From Zoogloea sp041908905 (lineage in GTDB: Bacteria > Pseudomonadota > Gammaproteobacteria > Burkholderiales > Rhodocyclaceae): DNA of 64,000 nt. Position 1 is the stretch's first letter; every line of letters begins with the position of its first letter. Positions 49,983-60,969 of this stretch are shown here, piece after piece. Under the pieces are notes generated by a model. The model saw nothing but the letters and a program-made list of their open reading frames with translations, was not told where the DNA came from and did no database searches. The stretch lies in the NCBI RefSeq assembly GCF_041908905.1, contig NZ_JAYREK010000004.1, positions 97,127 through 161,126 on the forward strand. Reading direction: 5' to 3'. The position numbers and the translations under genes were made by a program.

Positions 49983-51092
49983 CTACTTGCCTCCGAGTGC
50001 GTGCAGCACGCCCACCGTGACCAGCGTCAGCAGCATCACGACGGTGCCCGCGACCAGCAGGATGGGCGTGTAGCTGACGATGGCAAAGTGCTTTCCGCAA
50101 TGCCTGCAGCGGAAGTATTCGGTGAAGTCGATCCACAGGAACTTGTGGGGCCGGATGCGCGAGCTGCGCACGTCGGTGCTCTTGCAGTGAATGCAGTGGG
50201 GCGTGGCGTGGTGCACGAGCGCATAGCGCCGGGCCGGCCGCTCGCCCCGCTTCTGGCTGGCCGGGGCGGATGCCGCCGGGGCGTCGTCAGGAAGGGCGTG
50301 GGCTGCGGATGTGCTGTCGTCCTCCGGCGTGATCCGGGGCTCGTGGCGGCCCTTCATCCCACGGCCTGACCCCCGGTGCCGGTCGGCCGAGCGCTTGCCC
50401 TGCATCTGCGAGCGCCGCCGCAGCAGGAAGCCCGCCAGCACGACGATGAAGGCGATTATCCCGAGCGCCGCGACCTTGAGATACGGGCGGATCGCCTCCC
50501 AGACGACGCGGGGATCCGGCGCCGGGCTGCCCGGAGCTGCGGTGTCTGCCGCGGCGGTGTGCTGGGCCCGCAGGGCCTTGAGCTTTTCGTGGCCGTGCCA
50601 GGCCGCCTCGGCGGGGCGCATGCCGCTGCGGGCGAGGAGCAGGGCGTCCTCGAAGGCGAAGCCGGCCTCCCACCAGGCCAGCCGGTCGGCGGGGGTGAAG
50701 CCTTCGCGCTTCCATTCGCTGGGGTCGGCGTGGTCCAGTTCGGCCATCATGGTGGTCGTCGCGCGTGCCGAGTCCAGCCACAGCCGCGCTTCCTCGGGGT
50801 CGAAGCCCTTGTCGGCCCAGGTGCGGGCCACCACCGGCGCGAAGTGGGCGCCCAGCCAGGCCACGGCTTCCTGGGGTTTGAACCCGTAGCTCGCCCACTC
50901 CTGGGCTTCCTGGGGCTTCATGCCGGAGTCTTCCCAGCGGGTGATCTGGCGTGGCGCCGGGAGGGCCGTTGCGCCGGTGCCCGGGACCGTGGCGTCTAGG
51001 GTGGCGGGAGGTTCGTTGACCGTGCCGCCGTGGGCGACGATCGGGGACGTCAGGGCGATCAGGGCCGCAAGTGCGGGCAGATAGGCTTTCAT
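49983..51092 (-). CDS. membrane protein with 13-residue tryptophan repeats and a zinc ribbon
   Basis: 369 residues from the ATG at 51092, with signal peptide (about 1-22). Residues 53-166 contain about seven units of the pattern xxxG(F/M)xPxEAxxW: tryptophans fall exactly 13 residues apart at 53, 66, 79, 92 and 105, then again at 127 and 140. A membrane segment (about 208-224) is followed by a basic, low-complexity linker, a zinc-ribbon-like domain (Cys300, Cys303, Cys329, Cys332) and a last membrane segment (about 343-365). No family recognised. Coupled by position to the GNAT gene. Confidence 0.75.
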   Translation of the reverse strand: MKAYLPALAALIALTSPIVAHGGTVNEPPATLDATVPGTGATALPAPRQITRWEDSGMKPQEAQEWASYGFKPQEAVAWLGAHFAPVVARTWADKGFDPEEARLWLDSARATTTMMAELDHADPSEWKREGFTPADRLAWWEAGFAFEDALLLARSGMRPAEAAWHGHEKLKALRAQHTAAADTAAPGSPAPDPRVVWEAIRPYLKVAALGIIAFIVVLAGFLLRRRSQMQGKRSADRHRGSGRGMKGRHEPRITPEDDSTSAAHALPDDAPAASAPASQKRGERPARRYALVHHATPHCIHCKSTDVRSSRIRPHKFLWIDFTEYFRCRHCGKHFAIVSYTPILLVAGTVVMLLTLVTVGVLHALGGK

Positions 51093-51401
51093 GGGACGAA
51101 GATAAAGCAGGTTTGGGCCCGTTTTTTGCGAAATTGTGATCTGTTGCAAAAAAAGTCATGCCTCGGCCCTTGGGAACCGTGGCGTGGCGGATGCTGGTGC
51201 GGTTTTGTGCGGGCGGCATTCTCCCATGACAAAGGCGTGCGTGTGGCCTAAATCGTTGCGGGGTGTGAATTACGCCGGGGAGCACGGCATGCCGCCGGTT
51301 GCGCGGGGCACGCTGGCAATTGCTGCTATGAAAGGGGTATCGTGGCATGAAGACCTGTCGGGCGAGCCGCCCGCAGGGGCTGACGAATCCCGAGGGCTGA
51401 G
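51093..51401. other. intergenic region upstream of hypA
   Basis: The 309-bp gap between the divergent Trp-repeat gene and hypA. The inverted repeat TTTTTTGC / GCAAAAAA (51122-51129/51146-51153) lies in an A/T-rich patch that probably holds the promoter of the minus-strand gene. I looked for a sigma-54 site, common for hydrogenase genes, and found none with correct spacing. CGAGGG precedes the hypA ATG. Confidence 0.5.
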
Positions 51402-51743
51402 ATGCACGAAATGTCACTGGCGGAGGGGATCCGCCAGATCGTCGAAGAGGCGGGGCGCGAACGAGGCTTCCGCAAGGTCCGGACCGTGGTGCTGGAGATC
51501 GGCCAGCTCGCCGCCGTCGAGCCCGACAGCCTGCGCTTCTGTTTCGACCTGGTGATGCGGGGCAGCGTTGCGGAGGGGGCCGCGCTGCAGATCGACCGCC
51601 TGTCCGGCCGCGGCTGGTGCCCCCAGTGCGCGGAGACAGTGCCGATCGCCGCCTTGTATGATGCGTGCCCCCGCTGCGGCGGCTACCGGGTGGAGGCCAC
51701 GGGCGGTACCGGGATGCGGGTCAAGGAACTTGAAATCGAGTGA
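51402..51743 (+). CDS. hypA: hydrogenase maturation nickel metallochaperone HypA
   Basis: 113 residues. N-terminal MHEMSLAEGI provides the nickel-binding His2/Glu3; the zinc site is Cys73, Cys76, Cys89, Cys92 (CPQC ... CPRC). Delivers nickel, with HypB, to the large subunit of [NiFe]-hydrogenase. First gene of a tight plus-strand cluster, 12 bp before hypB. Confidence 0.96.
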   Translation: MHEMSLAEGIRQIVEEAGRERGFRKVRTVVLEIGQLAAVEPDSLRFCFDLVMRGSVAEGAALQIDRLSGRGWCPQCAETVPIAALYDACPRCGGYRVEATGGTGMRVKELEIE

Positions 51744-51755
51744 AGGTGGTCTGAG

Positions 51756-52660
51756 ATGTGCAACGTGTGCGGTTGTGGCAGCGGGGAGACCCGCATCGAG
51801 GGCGAGGGCCGCGGGCCGGCATATCGGTGGGCGCCGGTGGCGCGCCGGCGTGCCGTCCAGCCCGAGGCGGCCCCGGCGGAGCCGCCGCCGTCCGAAGGTG
51901 ACGACGGCGCCGTGCATTTTGGCCACGGCCCGGCCGGCGCCCACGCGCCGGGCATGAGCCAGGCCCGGATGGTCAGCATCGAGCGGGACATCCTCGCCAG
52001 GAATGACGACTTTGCCGCCGACAACCGCCGCTGGCTCGCCGGGCGCGGCATCCTCGCCCTCAACCTCGTCTCCAGCCCCGGCTCGGGCAAGACCAGCCTG
52101 CTCGTCCGCACCATCGCTGCGCTGCAGGCCATGCCGCAGGCGGTGCCGGTGAGCGTCGTCGAGGGCGACCAGCAGACCAGCTTCGACGCCGAGCGGATCC
52201 GCGCCACCGGCGCCCCGGCGCTGCAGATCAACACCGGCAAGGGCTGCCACCTCGACGCCCAGATGGTGGGCCGTGCCCTCACCCGGCTGGCGCCGTCCGA
52301 GGGTAGCGTGCTGCTGGTCGAGAACGTGGGCAACCTCGTCTGCCCGGCGGCCTTCGACCTGGGCGAGGCGGCCAAGGTGGTGGTGCTGTCGGTCACCGAG
52401 GGCGAAGACAAGCCCCTCAAGTACCCGGACATGTTCGCCGCCGCCAGCCTGATGCTGATCAACAAGATCGACCTGCTGCCCCACCTCAGCTTCGACATGG
52501 ACAAGACCATCGACTTTGCGCTGCGGGTCAACCCGCGCCTGCAGGTGATTCCGCTGTCGGCCACCAGCGGGGAGGGCTTCGACGCCTGGCTGGCCTGGCT
52601 GCTGGCCCGCCGCGAGGAGGCCCGGGCCGGCGTCTCCGCCCCCGCCGAGCCGGAGGCCCG

Positions 52661-52667
<7 letters not shown>
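51756..52667 (+). CDS. hypB: hydrogenase maturation GTPase HypB
   Basis: 303 residues. N-terminal high-affinity nickel motif MCNVCGCG (Cys2, Cys5, Cys7), a Pro/Ala/Gly linker with only a few histidines (about 40-66), then the G domain: SSPGSGKTS (about 106-114), VEGDQQT, the metal-binding KGCHLDA, ENVGNLVCP and NKIDLL. GTP hydrolysis drives nickel insertion. Not a His-rich nickel-storage type. Its last seven bases overlap hypF. Confidence 0.96.
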
Positions 52668-55035
<2,368 letters not shown>

Positions 55036-55039
<4 letters not shown>

Positions 55040-55320
55040 AGAAGTCGGCGCACACGCCGGCCACCGTGCGCCGGCTCGAGGACATCCCCAACGTCGGTGC
55101 CAGGGTGGCCGGGCTGCTGCGCCGCCTCGACATCACCGCGCCGGACGCGCTGGTCGGGCGCGATCCGTGGGCGATGTACGCCGAACTCAACGCCCGCTGC
55201 GGCGTCCGCCACGACCCCTGCCTGCTCGACACCTTCATTGCCGCGACGCGCTTCATGGCGGGCGAGCCGGCGCGGCCCTGGTGGCATTACACCGCCGAGC
55301 GCAAGGCGCGCGGCCTTTAG
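55036..55320 (+). CDS. small helix-hairpin-helix (Cdd1-like) protein in the hyp cluster
   Basis: 94 residues from a GTG overlapping the hypF stop (GTGA), with AAGGAGGG just upstream. The core is a helix-hairpin-helix (VRRLEDIPNVGARVAGLLRR), followed by LVGRDPWAMYAELNARCG and a conserved end (PARPWWHYTAERKARGL). It resembles the 'pathogenicity locus' Cdd1 family of short HhH proteins. Translational coupling to hypF and 14 bp spacing to hypC imply expression with hydrogenase maturation, but it is not one of the known Hyp factors. Confidence 0.8.
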
Positions 55321-55334
55321 CAAGGAGTGCTTCC

Positions 55335-55571
55335 ATGTGTCTGGCCATCCCGACCCGCGTGGTCGAACTGCTCCCCGACAACCAGGCCCTGGTGGACCTC
55401 GGCGGCGTCCGCAAGGCCATCTCCCTCGAGCTGGTGGATGGGGTGGCGGTGGGCGACTACGTGATCGTCCATGTGGGCTATGCCCTCACCCGGCTCGACC
55501 CGGACGAGGCCGCCCGCACCCTGGCGCTGATGGCCGAGGCCGGCCTCGACGTGGGCAGCGCCTGCCCATGA
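55335..55571 (+). CDS. hypC: hydrogenase maturation chaperone HypC
   Basis: 78 residues from the ATG at 55335 after AAGGAG. Starts MCLAIPTRVVEL; Cys2, exposed after Met removal, is the essential iron/HypD-binding residue. VDLGGVRKAISLELV and GDYVIVHVGYALTRLD are the OB-fold markers. Works with HypD to carry the Fe(CN)2CO unit to the hydrogenase large subunit. Stop overlaps the hypD ATG (ATGA). Confidence 0.96.
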   Translation: MCLAIPTRVVELLPDNQALVDLGGVRKAISLELVDGVAVGDYVIVHVGYALTRLDPDEAARTLALMAEAGLDVGSACP

Positions 55572-56704
55572 AGTACGTGGATGAATTCCGCGACGGCGAG
55601 CTGGCCCGCGGCCTCGCCGCCGCCATCGCCCGCGAGGCCGATCCGGCGCGCCGCTATGCCTTCATGGAGTTCTGCGGCGGCCACACCCACGCGATCTCCC
55701 GCTACGGTCTCGCCGATCTGCTGCCGACCCAGGTGAGGATGATCCACGGCCCCGGCTGCCCGGTCTGCGTGCTGCCCATCGGGCGCATCGACCAGGCGAT
55801 CCGGCTGGCCCTCCACGAGGGCGTCACCCTGTGCACCTACGCCGACACCCTCCGGGTGCCGGCCTCGGCGGGGCTCACCATGCTGCGCGCGCGCGCCCGC
55901 GGCGCCGACATCCGGATGATCTATTCGGCCGCCGAGGCGCTGGCGCTGGCCCGCCGCGAGCCCGGCCGGCAGGTGGTGTTCTTCGCGATCGGCTTCGAGA
56001 CCACCACCCCGCCCACCGCGCTGCTGGTCCGCCAGGCGGCGGAGCTGGGGCTCGCCAACTTCAGCGTGCTGTGCTGCCACGTGCTCACGCCGCCGGCCAT
56101 CGCGGCGATCCTCGACGCGCCCGAGGCCCGGGCGCCGGGGGGCGTGGCGCTGGACGGCTTCATCGGCCCGGCCCACGTGAGCACCGTGATCGGCAGCCGC
56201 CCCTATGCCCGCTTCGCCGCCGCGTACCGCAAGCCGGTGGTGATCGCCGGCTTCGAGCCCCTCGACGTGATGCAGGCGATCCTGATGCTGGTGCGCCAGG
56301 TGAACGACGGCCGCGCCGAGGTCGAGAACGAATTCACCCGTGCCGTCACAGAGGACGGCAACCTCAAGGCCCAGGCGCTGATGGCAGAGGTATTCACGGT
56401 GCGCGAGCACTTCGAGTGGCGCGGCCTCGGCGTGCTGCCGCGCTCGGCGCTGGCCATCCATCCGCGCTACGCAGCCTTCGATGCCGAGGCCCGCTTCGGG
56501 CTCGCCTACACGCCGGTTGCCGACCACAAGGCCTGCGAATGCGGGCCCATCCTGCGCGGGATCAAGGCGCCCCTCGACTGCAAGCTGTTCGGCACCGTGT
56601 GCACGCCCGAGACGCCGATGGGCGCCTGCATGGTCTCGTCCGAAGGCGCCTGCGCCGCCCACTACACCTACGGGCGCGTCCGCGACGGGGCGCCGCCGGG
56701 TTGA
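55568..56704 (+). CDS. hypD: hydrogenase maturation Fe-S protein HypD
   Basis: 378 residues. Conserved motifs: FMEFCGGHTHAI, HGPGCPVCVLP (iron-binding cysteine pair), GFETTTPPTA, PVVIAGFEPLDVMQ, and the C-terminal cluster cysteines (ACECGPIL, FGTVCTPETP, GACMVSSEGAC) for the [4Fe-4S] centre. Scaffold on which the Fe(CN)2CO group is assembled with HypC and HypE. Coupled to hypC; a separate chemoreceptor transcription unit begins just after it. Confidence 0.97.
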   Translation: MKYVDEFRDGELARGLAAAIAREADPARRYAFMEFCGGHTHAISRYGLADLLPTQVRMIHGPGCPVCVLPIGRIDQAIRLALHEGVTLCTYADTLRVPASAGLTMLRARARGADIRMIYSAAEALALARREPGRQVVFFAIGFETTTPPTALLVRQAAELGLANFSVLCCHVLTPPAIAAILDAPEARAPGGVALDGFIGPAHVSTVIGSRPYARFAAAYRKPVVIAGFEPLDVMQAILMLVRQVNDGRAEVENEFTRAVTEDGNLKAQALMAEVFTVREHFEWRGLGVLPRSALAIHPRYAAFDAEARFGLAYTPVADHKACECGPILRGIKAPLDCKLFGTVCTPETPMGACMVSSEGACAAHYTYGRVRDGAPPG

Positions 56705-56718
56705 ATCTGCGTCCGGCT

Positions 56719-56745
56719 TCAGGTTTTGCTCCGCGCCGCCGATAG
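56719..56745 (+). promoter_or_regulatory. sigma-28 (FliA) flagellar promoter of the FIST chemoreceptor gene
   Basis: TCAGGTTT-N11-GCCGATAG compared with the sigma-28 consensus TAAAGTTT-N11-GCCGATAA: 13 of 16 positions agree with exact spacing. It lies 15 bp after the hypD stop and 43 bp before the chemoreceptor start. Confidence 0.75.
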
Positions 56746-56787
56746 AGCCTCAAATGGTCTGTGTCGGGCCGCGTGAGGAGACAAAAA

Positions 56788-58818
56788 GTGAAGTTGTTCA
56801 GCAAATTGCGGGGAGAGTCCGCGTCGGGTGTCGCCACGTTGCAGTGCCGTGCCGCCGAGCTGGAGCAGGCGCTGGCGGCCGTGTCGATCAAGCCGACTTT
56901 CATCAGTGCCTACGTGTCGCCCCACCTCGACATCGATCAGGTCGCCCGCACCGTGACCCGTCGTTTCCCCGGGGTGGCGATCACGCTGTGCTCCACCGCC
57001 GGCGAGCTGTGCTCGGCCGAGAGCGGGCTGTACTGCGGCACCGGCGAGCAGTGGGATCGGGTGGTGCTGCAGTGCTTCGATGCCTCGCTGATTTCCCAGG
57101 CCTGCGTGGTGGCGGTGCCCCTTGGCTGCGAGGACATCCGCCGGGGCAGCGTCGAGGTGACGGTCAAGGAGCGGGTGGCCCGGATCGCCCGCAACATCCA
57201 GGCCCTGCAGGTGGGCATGGAGATCGACTACCGGGATACCCTGGCGTGCATCCTCTTCGACGGCCTGTCGGCCTCGGAGTCGTTTTTCATGGAGGCGCTG
57301 TACGACTCCGGGCGCTTCCCCTGCCTGTTCGTGGGCGGCTCGGCCGGCGGCAAGTTCGACTTCCGCAACACCTGGCTCCACGACGGCACACGGCGCCTCG
57401 AGAACCACGCCCTGATCGCCTTCCTGAAGGTGGGCCGGGGCACCCGCTTCGGCGTGCTGAAGAGCCAGAACTTCGTGCCCGACGGGCCCCACTTCCCGGT
57501 GCTGCACGCCTCCCTCGAACAGCGTTACGTGAGCGAGGTGATCGATGCCGACGGGCGGGCGGCGTCCTTCATCGATGCCCTGTGCGCCCACGTCCGCTGC
57601 GCCCCGCGGGAGCTGGAGGGCAAGCTGGCCGACTACTCCTTCGCGATCCAGGTCGGCAAGGAGATCTTCGTGCGCTCGGTGGTGCGGGTCGATGTGGACG
57701 CCGGCCGGGTGTATTTCTACTGCGACATCTCCCCGGGCGACGACCTGCTGCTGGTGCGCCGGACCAAGCTGGTGCAGAGCACCGACGAGGACTTCCGGCG
57801 CTTCATGGCCGGCAAGCCCGGCGCGCCGGTGGCCGGCATCCTCAACGACTGCATCCTGCGGCGGCTCTACAACGACAAGGACCTCGCCCAGGTCCGCCGG
57901 GCGCTGCCCTGCGACCAGCTGGCGGGCTTCTCGACCTTCGGCGAGATCCTCGGCCTCAACCTCAACCAGACCCTCACCGCAGTGTTCTTCTTCCGGGTGC
58001 CGGAGGGCGCGGCCTTCCGTGACGACTACGTGGACAACTTCGTGGCCCACTACGGTGAGTTCAAGGCCTTCTTCCTGCGCCGGCAGGGCGCCAAGCTGGC
58101 CGGCCTGTCGAAGCTGATCGTCACCCAGATCGACGACTACCAGGCCCGCCGCTTCGACAGCCAGATCGACGCTTCGAGTTTCGACGAGGGCATCGCGCCG
58201 GTGGTGCATGGCCTCAACAGCCTTGGGTGCACCCTGAGAGCCTCCCGCGACCTGCGGGAGAGCACCGCGACGCAGCTCGAGGAGTGCGCCGGCGACCTGT
58301 ACGCTTCGGTGGGCGTGCTCGCGGCGACCTCCGACGAGCAGGCGAAGGTGGTGGGGCAGGTGGGCGACACCGTCGAGGCGCTGTCCCGCCAGGCCGGAGA
58401 CGCCGCAGGCAGCGCGCGCAACCTGGCCCAGTCCAGCGGGCGGATCAAGGGCGTCGTCGAGATCATCCAGCAGATCGCCGACCAGACCAACCTGCTGGCG
58501 CTCAACGCGGCCATCGAGGCGGCCCGCGCCGGGGAGGCCGGCCGTGGCTTCGCGGTGGTGGCCGACGAGGTGCGCAAGCTGGCCGAGAAGTCGCGTACCA
58601 GCGCCGGCGAAATCGGCGCCGACATCTCGACCCTGGCCGCCGAGATCAACCGGGTCGCCCAGGAGATCGGGCGTCAGGCGGACGACGTGTCCGGCGTGTC
58701 GAGCATGCTGCAGGATATCGAGGCCTTCAGCAGCAAGACCGCCGAGAGCGCCGAGCACGCCCGCCTCGTCGCCGATACACTCAAGAACCTTACCGACAAC
58801 ACGCTGAGGCATGCCTGA
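56788..58818 (+). CDS. soluble chemoreceptor with FIST sensor domains
   Basis: 676 residues from the GTG at 56788, 8 bp after GAGGAG (an earlier in-frame GTG at 56761 covers that site). No membrane segment. FIST N-terminal domain (about 25-235, with CSTAGELCSAESG, FVGGSAGGKFDF) and FIST C domain (about 245-400, GFSTFGEILGLNLNQTLTAVFF), a short linker, then an MCP signalling domain (about 430-676) with the hairpin QIADQTNLLALNAAIEAARA. FIST domains are thought to bind small ligands such as amino acids. Placed inside the hyp cluster but under its own FliA-type promoter. Ligand unknown. Confidence 0.93.
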   Translation: MKLFSKLRGESASGVATLQCRAAELEQALAAVSIKPTFISAYVSPHLDIDQVARTVTRRFPGVAITLCSTAGELCSAESGLYCGTGEQWDRVVLQCFDASLISQACVVAVPLGCEDIRRGSVEVTVKERVARIARNIQALQVGMEIDYRDTLACILFDGLSASESFFMEALYDSGRFPCLFVGGSAGGKFDFRNTWLHDGTRRLENHALIAFLKVGRGTRFGVLKSQNFVPDGPHFPVLHASLEQRYVSEVIDADGRAASFIDALCAHVRCAPRELEGKLADYSFAIQVGKEIFVRSVVRVDVDAGRVYFYCDISPGDDLLLVRRTKLVQSTDEDFRRFMAGKPGAPVAGILNDCILRRLYNDKDLAQVRRALPCDQLAGFSTFGEILGLNLNQTLTAVFFFRVPEGAAFRDDYVDNFVAHYGEFKAFFLRRQGAKLAGLSKLIVTQIDDYQARRFDSQIDASSFDEGIAPVVHGLNSLGCTLRASRDLRESTATQLEECAGDLYASVGVLAATSDEQAKVVGQVGDTVEALSRQAGDAAGSARNLAQSSGRIKGVVEIIQQIADQTNLLALNAAIEAARAGEAGRGFAVVADEVRKLAEKSRTSAGEIGADISTLAAEINRVAQEIGRQADDVSGVSSMLQDIEAFSSKTAESAEHARLVADTLKNLTDNTLRHA

Positions 58819-58867
58819 GCGGCGGCGTGGCCGTCGCGGCGAGGCCTGCCGCGGCGCTCGCGCCATC

Positions 58868-59914
58868 ATGAAGAAAACCTACGTCCGTCCCCTCGACCTC
58901 GCCTCCGGCGCCGTGGATCTCTCCCACGGCGGCGGGGGGCGTGCCATGCTCCAGCTCATCGGCGAGGTCTTCGCCCGGGCTTTCGACAACGAGTGGCTGC
59001 GCCGGGGCGATGACGGTGCCGTGCTGCCGGCGCCCGCGGCCGGCGAGCGGCTGGTGATCGCCACCGATGCCCACGTGGTCTCGCCGCTGTTCTTCCCGGG
59101 TGGCGACATTGGTTGCCTGTCGGTGCATGGCACCATCAACGACGTCGCGATGATGGGCGCGCGGCCGCTCTACCTGGCGGCCAGCTTCATCCTGGAAGAG
59201 GGCTTTCCGCTGGCCGACCTCGCCCGGCTCGTCGCCAGCATGGGCGCCGCGGCCCGCGAGGCCGGCGTGCCGGTGGTCACCGGCGACACCAAGGTGGTCG
59301 AGAAGGGCAAGGCTGACGGCGTCTTCATCAGCACCACCGGCGTCGGCGCGCTGCCGGCGGGGCGCGCGCTGTCGGGTGCCAACGCCCGCCCCGGCGACGC
59401 GGTGGTCGTGTCGGGCACCCTCGGCGACCATGGCATCGCGATCATGGCCCGCCGCGAAGGGCTTGCCCTCGACACCGAGATCCGCTCCGACACGGCGGCC
59501 CTGCATGGCCTCGTCGAAGCGGCGCTGGCGGCGGCGCCGGGGCTGCGGGTGCTGCGCGACCCGACCCGCGGCGGGCTGGCGGCGACCCTCAACGAAATCG
59601 CCCAGCAGTCCGGCGTCGGCATCGTCCTCGACGAGATGGCGCTGCCCGTCGCGCCGCAGGTGGCGGCGGCCTGCGAGTTCCTCGGCCTCGACCCCCTGCA
59701 CATCGCCAACGAGGGCAAGCTGATCGCCATCTGCCCGGCGGACCAGGCCGACGCGCTGGTCGCCGCGCTGCGCGCCCATCCGCTTGGGGCCCAGGCGGCG
59801 CGGATCGGCGAGGTGCAGGCCGACGAGCGACGCTTCGTGCAGATGAAGACCGCCCTCGGCGGGCGCCGGATGGTCGACTGGCTGGCGGGTGAACAACTGC
59901 CGCGGATCTGCTGA
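58868..59914 (+). CDS. hypE: hydrogenase maturation protein HypE
   Basis: 348 residues from the ATG at 58868; an in-frame ATG at 58811 would overlap the chemoreceptor gene and add a basic stretch. PurM-like fold: LSHGGGGRAM, VIATDAHVVSPLFFPGGDIG, DPTRGGLAATLNEIA. The C-terminus ends PRIC; the last-residue cysteine carries the thiocarbamate/thiocyanate made with HypF. Separated from hypD by the chemoreceptor, so its transcription may depend partly on the FliA promoter or on read-through. Confidence 0.96.
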   Translation: MKKTYVRPLDLASGAVDLSHGGGGRAMLQLIGEVFARAFDNEWLRRGDDGAVLPAPAAGERLVIATDAHVVSPLFFPGGDIGCLSVHGTINDVAMMGARPLYLAASFILEEGFPLADLARLVASMGAAAREAGVPVVTGDTKVVEKGKADGVFISTTGVGALPAGRALSGANARPGDAVVVSGTLGDHGIAIMARREGLALDTEIRSDTAALHGLVEAALAAAPGLRVLRDPTRGGLAATLNEIAQQSGVGIVLDEMALPVAPQVAAACEFLGLDPLHIANEGKLIAICPADQADALVAALRAHPLGAQAARIGEVQADERRFVQMKTALGGRRMVDWLAGEQLPRIC

Positions 59915-59920
59915 TTTCCG

Positions 59921-59947
59921 CTAAAGCCACCGCTGCGCCGGCCGTAG
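59921..59947 (+). promoter_or_regulatory. possible sigma-28 promoter after hypE
   Basis: TAAAG (59921-59925), 14 bp, GCCG (59940-59943): the two core elements of a FliA promoter with correct spacing, although the rest of the -10 (GCCGTAGT) is poor. It precedes the gene at 59983. Confidence 0.4.
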
Positions 59948-59982
59948 TGCGGGTATCTGTATCGTGATGAGCGGCGGATGCC

Positions 59983-60969
59983 ATGAAAATCACTGAGTCC
60001 ACCCTTGCCCTGCAGGCCCAGGCCAGCCGGACGAGCCGGCTCCAGGTGAACGAGAGCCTGGAGGTCTGGCCTGGCACGCGGAGCACAGGAGCCGAGCCAA
60101 GCCTGTCCACCGCGGGGCGGCAGGCCCTGCAGGCCGAGGAGAGCGCGGCCCCGGAGGCGGCGTCGGGCGGGGCGCCCCTCGATGCGAAGCTGGCGCTGGT
60201 GAAGGCCATCGTCGAGCGCCTGCTGGGGCACTCGATCACGCTGCTGTCGAGCGAAGACATCGCAGCCACCGCCGTGGCCGAGGGCTCGCCGGCGCCGGGT
60301 GCCAATGCGCCGGCGGGCGGCTTTGCCTATTCCCGCAGCGAGACCCTGGAGCGTACCGAGGTCGCCAGCTTCGACGCCGCCGGCACCGTCCGCACCGCCG
60401 ACGGCCGCGAGATCGCCTTCCAGCTCAGCCTGTCGATGGCCCGTTTCGAGCGCGAGACCCGCAGCGTCAGCCTGCAGGCCGGCGTGGCGAAGGACCCGCT
60501 GGTGGTCAACTTTGGCGCCGACGCGGCGAGCCTGCGCAGCCAGCGTTTCAGTTTCGACCTGCAGGGCAATGGCCAGGCGGTGGACATGCCGCTGCTGGGC
60601 CAGGGGAGCGGCTTTCTGGTGCTGGATGCCCTCGATGGCGGGCGCGTCGCCTCGGGTCGTCAGCTCTTCGGGCCGGCCAGCGGTGACGGCTTCGCCGACC
60701 TGGCGGCCTATGACGACGACGGCAACGGCTGGATCGACGAGGCCGACCCGGTGTTCGGCCGGCTCGGCGTGTGGACGCCGGAGGCCGACGGCGGCGGGGC
60801 GGTGCGCAGTCTCGCCGAGGTCGGCGTGGGTGCCCTGGGCCTCGCCCACGCCGCCACCCCGTTCACGCTGAAGGATGCAGGCACCCTGGGGGCGATCCGC
60901 AGCTCCGGCGTCTATCTGAGCGAGGCGGGGGCGGTGGGCAGCCTGCAGCAGGTGGACGTGATCGTCTGA
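59983..60969 (+). CDS. hypothetical protein with an EF-hand-like loop
   Basis: 328 residues starting MKITESTLALQAQASRTSRLQVNESLEVW, with no signal peptide or membrane segment. An Ala/Glu-rich first third precedes a beta-rich part (VASFDAAGTVRTADGREIAFQLSLSM) and a calcium-binding-type loop DDDGNGWIDEAD (244-255) in the setting DGFADLAAYDDDGNGWIDEADP. I do not recognise a named family. A possible FliA promoter upstream hints at expression with the flagellar regulon (inference). Convergent with the thioesterase gene, whose stop abuts its own. Confidence 0.75.
   Translation: MKITESTLALQAQASRTSRLQVNESLEVWPGTRSTGAEPSLSTAGRQALQAEESAAPEAASGGAPLDAKLALVKAIVERLLGHSITLLSSEDIAATAVAEGSPAPGANAPAGGFAYSRSETLERTEVASFDAAGTVRTADGREIAFQLSLSMARFERETRSVSLQAGVAKDPLVVNFGADAASLRSQRFSFDLQGNGQAVDMPLLGQGSGFLVLDALDGGRVASGRQLFGPASGDGFADLAAYDDDGNGWIDEADPVFGRLGVWTPEADGGGAVRSLAEVGVGALGLAHAATPFTLKDAGTLGAIRSSGVYLSEAGAVGSLQQVDVIV

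Noticed and set aside
51150..51401. Sigma-54 promoter upstream of hypA
   Set aside because: TGGCA-like and GC elements occur (for example near 51317) but with 8, 11 or 13 bases between the GG and GC instead of 10.
59983..60969. Dockerin or secreted calcium-repeat toxin
   Set aside because: Only one EF-hand-like loop is present, with no signal peptide and no nonapeptide repeats.
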